NCBI GenBank assembly: GCA_016776525.1
Contig: JADHTD010000181.1
Location: 1-6,054, forward strand
Reading direction: 5' to 3'
From: Rhodospirillales bacterium
GTDB lineage: Bacteria; Pseudomonadota; Alphaproteobacteria; Rhodospirillales; JADHTD01
Length of the DNA stretch: 6,054 nt
Shown in pieces: positions 1 to 6,054 of this stretch. The notes beneath the pieces are model-generated. The model did no database searches and had not been told where the DNA came from. It was given only the letters and a program-made list of their open reading frames with translations. The position numbers and the translations under genes are program-made. Numbering within the stretch: position 1 is the first letter of the stretch; each line of letters opens with the position of its first letter.

Positions 1-1334
1 AGGGCCCGAACCGGCCGGTCTTCCCCGATCATGTGCGGGCCGAAATGGTGGCTTCCCTGGAAAGCGTCGATTGGGTGGTGATTAGTCAGGCGGCAAGTGC
101 CGATCCAGTGTTGGAAGCCATCCGTCCGGATGTTTATGCCAAAGGCAAGGAATATGCCGTTGATGAAGACGATGTAACGGGCAAGATCGTTTCCGAACGC
201 GAAACAGTGGAAGGCGGCGGTGGCCGCGTCATCTTTACCGATGGCGTCACCTTCAGTTCATCGAGCCTGTTGAACAAACATTTCAATATTTACGACCCGA
301 TGTTGCAACAGCATCTTGACCTGCTGCGCCGCGGCGGCGGTCTGGACAGGCTGACCGGGGCGCTCGAAAAAATGCAGGATTTCCGGGTGCTGGTGATCGG
401 CGACGTCATCATTGATGACTATCAGTATGTCTCGCCTTTGGGCAAGGCGACCAAGGAAAATATCATCGCCACCCAGCATCAGAAAGGCGAGACCTTTGCC
501 GGTGGCGTGGTTGCCACGGCCAACCATCTGGCGTCTTTCTGCCGGGAGGTTGAAGTCCTGACCTGTCTCGGGTCGGAAAACAGCTATGAAGACCTCGTCA
601 ACAACAGCATCAAGCCGAACGTCAAATTGACCGCCGTCATCAAAGACGGCGCCCCGACCACCCGCAAGTGCCGCTATATCGACCATGGTTACACCATGCG
701 GAAGCTGTTCGAGGTCTGTTACCTGGATGATACGCCGATGGCGGACAACCGCCAGCAGGAATTGGACCAGATTATCCGCGAGAAGGCCCCTGATTTCGAC
801 CTTGTCGTCATGGCCGACTTCGGTCACGGACTGATCTCCCCGTCGACCATTGAGACGGCGACGGAGGCGGCCCGTTTCTTGGCCGTCAACACCCAGACAA
901 ACAGCGCCAATTACGGCTTCAACCTGATCAGCAAGTATAGCCGCACCGATTTCATCTGTATCGACCAGCCGGAGGCCCGGCTGGCCGTGGCCGACCGTTT
1001 TTCCGATTTGCCGACCATTGTCAGCGACCGGCTGCCGAACATCATCGATTGCAATAAGATCATCGTTACCGCCGGTAAGCACGGATGTTACGTCTATGAA
1101 GGGGACGGCCAGGCAAACCATGTGCCGGGTTTGACGAACACCATTGTTGATACTATCGGGGCCGGGGATGCCTTCTTCGCCGTTTCCGCCCCGGCCGTGG
1201 CCGCCGGGGCCTCGATAAGCGATGCCGGGTTTATCGGCAACGCCGCCGGTGGCCTTATGGTGGGGATCATCGGCCACAGGTCTTCGGTCGATAAGGCTAC
1301 GTTGATAAAATTCATAACGGCATTGCTGAAGTAA
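1..1334 (+). CDS. Nucleotidyltransferase-PfkB sugar kinase fusion (HldE-like, reversed domain order), 5' partial
   Basis: This bifunctional enzyme is predicted to phosphorylate a sugar and to transfer a nucleotide to a sugar phosphate in the cytoplasm. The frame is open to the left edge. The first full codon is 3-5, and the start-like GTG at 33 encodes an internal Val. Bases 1-2 (AG) fit a Lys codon, giving KGPNRPVF, which aligns with the middle of HldE/RfaE2-type transferases. Further transferase signals are VDWVVI, KGKEY (141-155) and a Ser-rich DGVTFSSSS stretch (up to 266). The N-terminal HxGH nucleotide-binding motif lies outside the window. The PfkB kinase begins near 372 with VLVIGDVIIDDY, has GGVVATAN at 501-524, and ends with DTIGAGD at 1149-1169, whose last Asp (1167-1169) is the expected catalytic base. 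Canonical HldE has the kinase first. The substrate is unknown; a heptose or other polysaccharide sugar is plausible. The stop is TAA, eight bases before the epimerase gene, so the two are probably co-transcribed. Confidence 0.88.
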   Translation, partial: GPNRPVFPDHVRAEMVASLESVDWVVISQAASADPVLEAIRPDVYAKGKEYAVDEDDVTGKIVSERETVEGGGGRVIFTDGVTFSSSSLLNKHFNIYDPMLQQHLDLLRRGGGLDRLTGALEKMQDFRVLVIGDVIIDDYQYVSPLGKATKENIIATQHQKGETFAGGVVATANHLASFCREVEVLTCLGSENSYEDLVNNSIKPNVKLTAVIKDGAPTTRKCRYIDHGYTMRKLFEVCYLDDTPMADNRQQELDQIIREKAPDFDLVVMADFGHGLISPSTIETATEAARFLAVNTQTNSANYGFNLISKYSRTDFICIDQPEARLAVADRFSDLPTIVSDRLPNIIDCNKIIVTAGKHGCYVYEGDGQANHVPGLTNTIVDTIGAGDAFFAVSAPAVAAGASISDAGFIGNAAGGLMVGIIGHRSSVDKATLIKFITALLK

Positions 1335-1338
1335 GGGA
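1333..1338 (+). promoter_or_regulatory. Shine-Dalgarno-like AAGGGA before the epimerase gene
   Basis: AAGGGA overlaps the TAA stop (1332-1334) of the upstream kinase gene. It lies 4 bases before the ATG at 1343 and 13 bases before the in-frame ATG at 1352. Neither spacing is ideal, so it does not decide the start. Its overlap with the stop codon suggests coupled translation. Confidence 0.45.
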
Positions 1339-1342
1339 ACGG

Positions 1343-2353
1343 ATGGATACCATGGCGGAAGCAAAGCGGCATGTTCTGGTTACCGGTGGCGCCGGCTATG
1401 TCGGCGCCGTGCTGGTGCCGAAGCTGTTGCAGGCCGGCCACCGGGTAACCGTTCTCGACCTCTATCTTTACGGCGACGATGTCCTCGATTCCGTGAAGGA
1501 CGATCCCGGGCTGCGGCAAGTGAAGGGGGACCTGCGAGACCCGGATACGGTTGCCGATGCCCTGACGGGCTGCGATACGGTTATCCACCTAGCCTGCATT
1601 TCCAATGATCCGTCTTTCGAACTGGACCCGGTGCTGGGCAAGGCGATCAACCTGGACGCTTTTCGGCCCTTGGTGCGGGCCGCCAAAAAGGCCGGGGTCA
1701 ATCGTTTCATCTATGCCTCTTCGTCGAGTGTCTACGGCGTCAAGGATGTTCCCGACGTGACCGAAGACCTGTTGTTGGAGCCGTTGACCGATTACTCCCG
1801 TTTCAAGGTGGACTGCGAACGCATTCTGGAGGAAGAGCGCCGAGAGGGTTTCGTCACCCTGACCATCCGTCCGGCGACGGTATGCGGTTATTCCCCCCGC
1901 CTGCGCCTCGACCTGACGGTCAATATCCTGACCAATCACGCCATAAACAATAACCGGATTACGGTTTTCGGCGGCGACCAGTTGCGGCCCAATATCCATA
2001 TTGAGGACATGACGGACCTCTACGTCCACTGTCTTGAGTATGCCGATGAGAGGATCGACGGTAAGATCTTCAATGCCGGTTATCAGAACAAATCGGTCAT
2101 GGGGATCGCCGAACTGGTCCGAAGCGTGATCGGGGAAAACGTCGATATCACCGTCACGCCGACCGACGACAACAGGTCCTATATGGTTTCATCGGAAAAA
2201 ATCGGCACAGAACTGGGATTTGTCCCCAGCCGCACCATTGAAGACGCCGTTGACGACCTGAAGGTGGCCTTCGAAGCGGGCGCCGTTTCCGATCCGATGG
2301 ACAATATCCGCTATTACAACATCAAGATGATGAAGGCGGTTGACCTGAGGTGA
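1343..2353 (+). CDS. NAD-dependent epimerase/dehydratase, extended SDR family (nucleotide-sugar epimerase)
   Basis: This is a cytoplasmic nucleotide-sugar-modifying oxidoreductase of 336 residues, the usual length for extended SDRs. A Rossmann fold opens with GGAGYVG (residues 15-21). Asp39 at the end of strand 2 favours NAD(H) over NADP(H). Next come GDLRD (62-66), HLAC (82-85), SSSSVYG (126-132), with Ser127 matching the GalE catalytic Ser, and YSRFK (151-155), the YxxxK catalytic pair. RPATVCG (176-182) and LRPNIHIED (214-222) belong to the sugar-binding half. The TDE signature of RmlB-type 4,6-dehydratases is absent, so epimerase or reductase is more likely than dehydratase; the exact substrate cannot be read. 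The start could be 1343 or the in-frame ATG at 1352; both leave the Rossmann motif intact. It follows the kinase fusion by eight bases and ends TGA four bases from the convergent methyltransferase gene. Confidence 0.92.
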   Translation: MDTMAEAKRHVLVTGGAGYVGAVLVPKLLQAGHRVTVLDLYLYGDDVLDSVKDDPGLRQVKGDLRDPDTVADALTGCDTVIHLACISNDPSFELDPVLGKAINLDAFRPLVRAAKKAGVNRFIYASSSSVYGVKDVPDVTEDLLLEPLTDYSRFKVDCERILEEERREGFVTLTIRPATVCGYSPRLRLDLTVNILTNHAINNNRITVFGGDQLRPNIHIEDMTDLYVHCLEYADERIDGKIFNAGYQNKSVMGIAELVRSVIGENVDITVTPTDDNRSYMVSSEKIGTELGFVPSRTIEDAVDDLKVAFEAGAVSDPMDNIRYYNIKMMKAVDLR

Positions 2354-2357
2354 CGGT

Positions 2358-3569
2358 TCAGGCCGTTGGTTGCAGTTCCCGGTAAATATCCTTCGGGCCG
2401 AGGAGGCTGATACAGACCGCGTCTTCACCGAGGTGGGAGCGGACTTTCTCTGTCACCACGGCTTCGCTTTCATTGTTAACCGCCAACAGGCAGACAACCT
2501 TGCCGTCACTGTCCTTGAGGGCCCCTGAAGGCCGAATGGGCAGCCGGGAGCCCGGCATATAGAGGCCTTGGCGTTGCTCTTGGTCGTCGACGGCGAAATC
2601 AATCAGCTTTTCGAGCCCCAAGCCGTTGACGGCAATGCAGGCCCGGCAACCGGTGCCGTAAAGAACGACGGTGTTGCCTTGCGAGCGGTACCCGGCAAGC
2701 GTTTGCGCCAGGCTTTCCCGGTAGCCATTGACTTTGCCGTTGTAGGCGGCGGCCTGCCCCATCAGCACCGGGTCGGCATCGACAGCGATTGCCGCCCTTT
2801 GCGGACCGCTTGCTCCTTTGCGGGCAAGCACGGCAATGGTGCCGCCGCTGAAATCATACTGTTTGACGTCAACCGGATCGAACCCATGATGGCGGATGAT
2901 GTTCAGAAGAACGGCTTGCGTGAAATAGCTCACATGTTCTTCCCAGATCATGGAAATATCGCCCATACCCAGGGCCTTCTCAAAGTCCGGCACGTCAATG
3001 AACAAGAGCCCGTTTTCAGGCAGCAGGATATTGGCGCAGGTGAAAAACCCGTTGATGTCCTGAAGGTGTTCCAACACCTGGCGGCAGACAACCAAATCAA
3101 ATTGCCCCGTGTCCTGGACCGTCTTTTCGCAGAAATCCGGATCGAGTTGCGTTGCGTATACTGTATGGCCTTTGTCCCGGGCCTGGGCGCCGGATACGGG
3201 GTTGGGCTCTATTCCGCTGAGGCCGGGGACACCCTTTTCCTTCAGGGCGTCGAGAAAACGCCCGTCATTGCACCCGACTTCAAGCACGGACGCCGGTGAC
3301 AGGTGTTGGAAGATGGTGTCGATTTCGTCGGCAAGATGAGGTTCGAATTTCCAGGAACTGAAATTGAAATTGTAGTGGCTGTAAAGGGTGTCCGGGTCGA
3401 TCGGGTTGACGATTTGAATTAACCCGCAATCCCCGCAGGAATGAAGCGACAGGGGATAGGCCGGGTCCGCGTCCGTTTCAGCACGGAGCATCCGGTGGGC
3501 AATCGGTTGATCGCCGAGGTCGATCAGCAGGCCCAGATCCTGGTTGTTGCAATACCGGCAGGTTGCCAC
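2358..3569 (-). CDS. Zinc-binding SAM-dependent sugar C-methyltransferase (TylC3/NovU-like, three domains)
   Basis: Enzymes of this family transfer a methyl group from SAM to a ring carbon of a keto nucleotide-sugar, making branched-chain sugars. The 403 residues match the family's length and three-part layout. The N-terminal zinc-binding domain has CRYC (Cys4, Cys7) and CGDC (Cys45, Cys48). The central class I methyltransferase fold has VLEVGCNDGRF (95-105) and the family's EEHVSYF stretch (210-216), which contains the conserved EHxxYF. The C-terminal Rossmann-like domain begins at VVLYGTGCRA (301-310). The start is GTG at 3569-3567, supported by AAAGGA nine bases upstream and by the zinc motif beginning at residue 4. 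I see no nearby in-frame ATG upstream. The gene starts two bases after the stop of the reductase gene, so the pair is probably translationally coupled. Position of methylation and nucleotide carrier cannot be inferred. No truncation or missing key residue is seen. Confidence 0.93.
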   Translation of the reverse strand: MATCRYCNNQDLGLLIDLGDQPIAHRMLRAETDADPAYPLSLHSCGDCGLIQIVNPIDPDTLYSHYNFNFSSWKFEPHLADEIDTIFQHLSPASVLEVGCNDGRFLDALKEKGVPGLSGIEPNPVSGAQARDKGHTVYATQLDPDFCEKTVQDTGQFDLVVCRQVLEHLQDINGFFTCANILLPENGLLFIDVPDFEKALGMGDISMIWEEHVSYFTQAVLLNIIRHHGFDPVDVKQYDFSGGTIAVLARKGASGPQRAAIAVDADPVLMGQAAAYNGKVNGYRESLAQTLAGYRSQGNTVVLYGTGCRACIAVNGLGLEKLIDFAVDDQEQRQGLYMPGSRLPIRPSGALKDSDGKVVCLLAVNNESEAVVTEKVRSHLGEDAVCISLLGPKDIYRELQPTA

Positions 3570-3571
3570 GG

Positions 3572-4477
3572 CTAACCGTCCTTTGCCTTGGCAAGGGCCG
3601 AAAAATGCCGTTCAACGATCTCCCGGCATTGCTCTTCGGGGCCTTGCAGGCCGATATCGACCGTTTGACGCAGTTTTTCCACGGACAGGCTGATATTCAA
3701 GGGCCGGGGTTCGGCAAGGTCAAACTCGGCCAGCCTGCAAGCGGTGATATCCGCCGTGTAATCGCCGCCGAGAGAGGTATAGCGGTTTACCGTCATGTGA
3801 ACGGCTTCGCATTTGCTGATGGCGCTTGGCCCGCCGATGTGGAAAGTGCCGGTCTGGCCCGCCTCCATTAGTAGGATCAGAGCATCGGCGGCGTCCTCCA
3901 CGTGGATCGGGGAGAAAACCTGATCCCCGGCGCAGCGGATCGGCTGGTTCCGGGTAAGGTGGTGGAGGATGTCGGTGAACAGGGTGCCGTCTCCCGCCTG
4001 CGATCCATAGACCCGGGCCAGGCGGGCGATGAGCGCCGGTTTGCCGAGACCGTTTAAATACCGTTCCACCTCATATTTCTGGCGGGCGTAGGTAAACAGG
4101 GGGTTGGGTGTGTCTTCTTCTGTGTAGCTGCCGGTTTTGCCGTCAAAAACGGCTTCCGTCGATAGAAAGACGGGGGTAATCCCGCGGTCCGCAAGGCCGT
4201 CTATTATGCGTATAGCGCTTTTCACGTTGACCCGCTTGGACAGGGCCGCATCGGCGTGACAGGCCGCCGGGCTGGTCATGGCGTAGAGCAGTACGGCATG
4301 GGAAAAACCGGACAGATCGGCGGGCAGGTCGGCCAAGTCCATCTCCAGGGGATCGAAAAAGACCCCATCGTCGATGGCGGTTGAGTGGAAAGTCGCAACA
4401 ATCCGGTCTTGTCCCAGGCGGGGGACCATCGATTGACCGATAAAGGATGAGGCGCCGATGAGCAGGATTTTCTTCAT
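3572..4477 (-). CDS. RmlD-like NAD(P)-dependent sugar reductase (dTDP-4-dehydrorhamnose reductase family)
   Basis: This is a predicted cytoplasmic reductase acting on a keto group of a nucleotide-sugar, often the last step in deoxysugar synthesis. The 301 residues are typical of RmlD proteins. The dinucleotide motif is GASSFIG (8-14). STEAVFDG (106-113) matches the RmlD pattern STDxVFDG with Glu in place of Asp, and YARQK (130-134) is the YxxxK catalytic pair. PRPLNISLSVEKL (257-269) matches the RP-N-S-L-KL signature near the RmlD C terminus. The ATG at 4477-4475 places the Rossmann motif at the normal distance from the N terminus, but no good ribosome binding site stands at normal spacing; the nearest AGGA is about 20 bases upstream. 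The gene begins 35 bases after the GSCFA gene stop and ends TAG two bases before the methyltransferase start. The adjacent C-methyltransferase suggests a branched deoxysugar rather than plain rhamnose, so rmlD is not assigned. Confidence 0.87.
   Translation of the reverse strand: MKKILLIGASSFIGQSMVPRLGQDRIVATFHSTAIDDGVFFDPLEMDLADLPADLSGFSHAVLLYAMTSPAACHADAALSKRVNVKSAIRIIDGLADRGITPVFLSTEAVFDGKTGSYTEEDTPNPLFTYARQKYEVERYLNGLGKPALIARLARVYGSQAGDGTLFTDILHHLTRNQPIRCAGDQVFSPIHVEDAADALILLMEAGQTGTFHIGGPSAISKCEAVHMTVNRYTSLGGDYTADITACRLAEFDLAEPRPLNISLSVEKLRQTVDIGLQGPEEQCREIVERHFSALAKAKDG
3579..3584 (-). promoter_or_regulatory. Shine-Dalgarno AAAGGA setting the GTG start of the C-methyltransferase
   Basis: On the minus strand AAAGGA lies nine bases before the GTG at 3569-3567. 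It sits inside the last codons of the reductase gene. It supports the GTG start and translation coupled to the upstream gene. Confidence 0.6.
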
Positions 4478-4512
4478 GGGGAATCGTTCAGGTTAAATCC
4501 TGGGGCACTGTA

Positions 4513-6054
4513 TCAGACGCCCGGCTTGCCGAAAGCGGCTTCCGAAGACTCGCCAATGATGTTCGTTAAGTTCGACATATCCGTTGAATGGTCTTCCTTG
4601 AGGAAAATCCGATAGAAATGGCGAAACACGGAATCGAGCACGAATTCAGATGCATGATAGGTCGATTGATCTTCGGCGCCGTACATGGGCCCGGAATAGG
4701 CCCCCATCCAGCGGAACACCTCAAAAGAGGGCCAATAGATCATATCGTCGGGGACTTCCCGCATGATCTCATCGACGGTTGCCCGCAAGGTGGACTTTGA
4801 AACACAATCAGCCACCATGGCGGAACTGTAATCGAAGGTGACCTTTAGGGGGATCGGCGAAACTGTCAGGATGATGGTCAGCGACTCGTTGAAAGACCGC
4901 AGTATTTCGAGAATCCGTTTGATGTTGTTTTTGTTCTCCTCGACGGTGGTGTTCCGCCAAATATACTTTTTCCCGACATCGCTGAGCTTGAATTCCCCAG
5001 GTTTGAGAAGGACCATTTCGCCGGTTTCCTTGGAAAAGAAATTCGGCGCGACGCCCAGCGTGAAGACAACCATCTTGGCATCACTGAAGCGGTCCCTGTC
5101 CTGGATGGGATCGCGGCCGAGAATGGTCGCCACCACTTTGCCGTTGGGCGTTTTCTCGCCGCCGGCGACCCGTTCCAGATAGGCTAAATTCGAATAGGTG
5201 GAATTGATCCGTTCGTCAAAGGTGATGTTGAAGGCGTCCATACCGTTCTCTCTTAAGGCACGGGCGATGTTATCGGCAAAGCACGATCCCAGCGTTAAAA
5301 TCTTGTCGGTGGGCCCGATCTTATGTTTGGGATCGACCGAGAAATTAAACAGGAACTTGCCGACGGCTTGGTCGATGTCGGCCATCTCTTCGATTTTCTG
5401 GGGCCAGCGGACCATCTTCACTTTGTTTTTGTCGCTGGATGTTTCCGTGGCCATGGCCAGCATTTGCAGAAATTTTTCATCCTCCGGAAAATGCTCTAGG
5501 CCCCGGCGGGTAGCTTTGAGAAGTTCGTCCAGTTTTCCGTCCTCATAGAGCAGATCGACAAGCATGACATGGTACCGGTAGACCGTCGGGTCCAGCCGGC
5601 AGCATTTCTCAAAAAATTCCTCAGCCTCGTCGGAGCGGGCCTGAACGGCCAAACACCGCGCCAGGCCTTCGCAGACATCAACATGATCCGGGGCGACTTC
5701 GTAAAGTTCTCGCAGCAGGCTTTCAACCCGGGCCATAACCGAAAATTGCTTCTCCCAGTTGCTGGCCAGCGTGATGGCCAGCTTCAGCTTGTCGAGATGG
5801 CGCATGCCGTCCAGTTCAACGGCCCGTTCCAGGTTTTCTATGCATCCGCCGATATCGCCGGATTGTTCCAGGATACGGCTGATAACGGAATGAATTTCGG
5901 CTGTCGCCGCATCATTGAGGCCATCGCCCCTGAAGGGAAAGAGCAGCGCCTTCAGTTTATCGGGGTCATCGAGGGCGGGTTCAAAGTCCTGGGCGGAATC
6001 CGGCCACTTTGCATCTTGGGACAGGGCTTCCCGGATGTTCCTGGTGCCTTCATC
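4513..6054 (-). CDS. TPR-repeat protein with C-terminal GSCFA domain, 5' partial
   Basis: At least 513 residues are present. The frame has no stop up to the right edge, so the ATG at 5805-5803 is probably internal. The 83 codons upstream of it encode continuous protein including a TPR-like helix pair (about 54-83, ending CIENLERAVELDG). Numbering is from the window edge. Further TPR-like repeats lie at about 84-192, including EAEEFFEKCCRLDP. After a linker comes the GSCFA domain (about 233-488): TLGSCFADNIA with GSCFA at 256-260 (bases 5289-5275), TVSPIPL (397-403), YWPSFEVF near 440, and a late His at 467 in YHAS. Pfam's GSCFA family is poorly characterised; its Ser and late His resemble SGNH/GDSL hydrolases or acyltransferases, so a role in removing or adding acyl groups on a glycan is inference. 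The TPRs probably bind a partner protein. No membrane segment is evident in the visible part. It is the first visible gene of the minus-strand arm, upstream of the reductase. Confidence 0.86.
   Translation of the reverse strand, partial: DEGTRNIREALSQDAKWPDSAQDFEPALDDPDKLKALLFPFRGDGLNDAATAEIHSVISRILEQSGDIGGCIENLERAVELDGMRHLDKLKLAITLASNWEKQFSVMARVESLLRELYEVAPDHVDVCEGLARCLAVQARSDEAEEFFEKCCRLDPTVYRYHVMLVDLLYEDGKLDELLKATRRGLEHFPEDEKFLQMLAMATETSSDKNKVKMVRWPQKIEEMADIDQAVGKFLFNFSVDPKHKIGPTDKILTLGSCFADNIARALRENGMDAFNITFDERINSTYSNLAYLERVAGGEKTPNGKVVATILGRDPIQDRDRFSDAKMVVFTLGVAPNFFSKETGEMVLLKPGEFKLSDVGKKYIWRNTTVEENKNNIKRILEILRSFNESLTIILTVSPIPLKVTFDYSSAMVADCVSKSTLRATVDEIMREVPDDMIYWPSFEVFRWMGAYSGPMYGAEDQSTYHASEFVLDSVFRHFYRIFLKEDHSTDMSNLTNIIGESSEAAFGKPGV

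Noticed and set aside
33..35. GTG as the start of the kinase fusion
   Set aside because: The frame is open to the left edge, and the codons before it encode GPNRPVFPDH, which belongs to the conserved transferase domain.
258..1364. Long minus-strand open frame (368 codons) opposite the kinase fusion
   Set aside because: Its translation is low-complexity in style (Arg/Gly/Asp/Val-rich) with no recognisable motif, and it lies antisense to a gene with clear family motifs. This is a shadow frame of GC-rich coding DNA.
2344..2362. Inverted repeat CCTGA/TCAGG as a bidirectional terminator
   Set aside because: The stem is only 5 bp with a 9-base loop, has no T-run on either side and includes coding bases. 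Such a stem is expected by chance.
2568..3299. Plus-strand open frame (243 codons) opposite the C-methyltransferase
   Set aside because: No domain motif is seen, and the opposite strand carries a full three-domain enzyme with zinc Cys pairs and a SAM motif.
4478..4512. Promoter in the 35-base gap between the GSCFA and reductase genes
   Set aside because: The gap is too short and I see no credible -35/-10 pair; co-transcription from outside the window is simpler.
5803..5805. ATG as the start of the TPR-GSCFA gene
   Set aside because: The 83 upstream codons are open and encode a TPR-like helix pair continuous with the downstream repeats.

Overview
The window looks like part of a bacterial surface-polysaccharide or nucleotide-sugar gene cluster. 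It holds five protein genes packed almost end to end, and both edge genes run off the window. Base composition is moderately GC-rich with GC-leaning third positions, and one start is GTG. The protein style fits a proteobacterium, and my best guess is an alphaproteobacterium. That guess rests on general impression only, because there is no rRNA or other taxonomic marker here.

Plus-strand arm (1-2353): first comes the 3' part of a fused sugar-phosphate nucleotidyltransferase/PfkB sugar kinase. It resembles the two halves of heptose enzyme HldE, but with the domains in the opposite order. Eight bases later follows an extended-SDR NAD-dependent sugar epimerase. Minus-strand arm (6054 down to 2358), in transcription order: a TPR protein with a C-terminal GSCFA domain (its 5' end lies outside the window), an RmlD-like sugar reductase, and a three-domain zinc-binding SAM C-methyltransferase. 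The two arms converge tail to tail, with only four bases between their stop codons. There is no intergenic stretch over 40 bases, and I see no RNA genes, mobile elements, repeats or CRISPR.

How the genes could work together (inference): the kinase/nucleotidyltransferase would phosphorylate and activate a sugar. The epimerase, C-methyltransferase and RmlD-like reductase would then convert a keto-sugar nucleotide into a methyl-branched deoxysugar. The GSCFA protein, which carries SGNH/GDSL-hydrolase-like features, might add or remove an acyl decoration. No glycosyltransferase, 4,6-dehydratase, flippase or polymerase is visible, so the pathway must be completed outside the window. The families are all recognisable; the unusual points are the reversed fusion, the TPR-GSCFA architecture and the very tight convergent arrangement.
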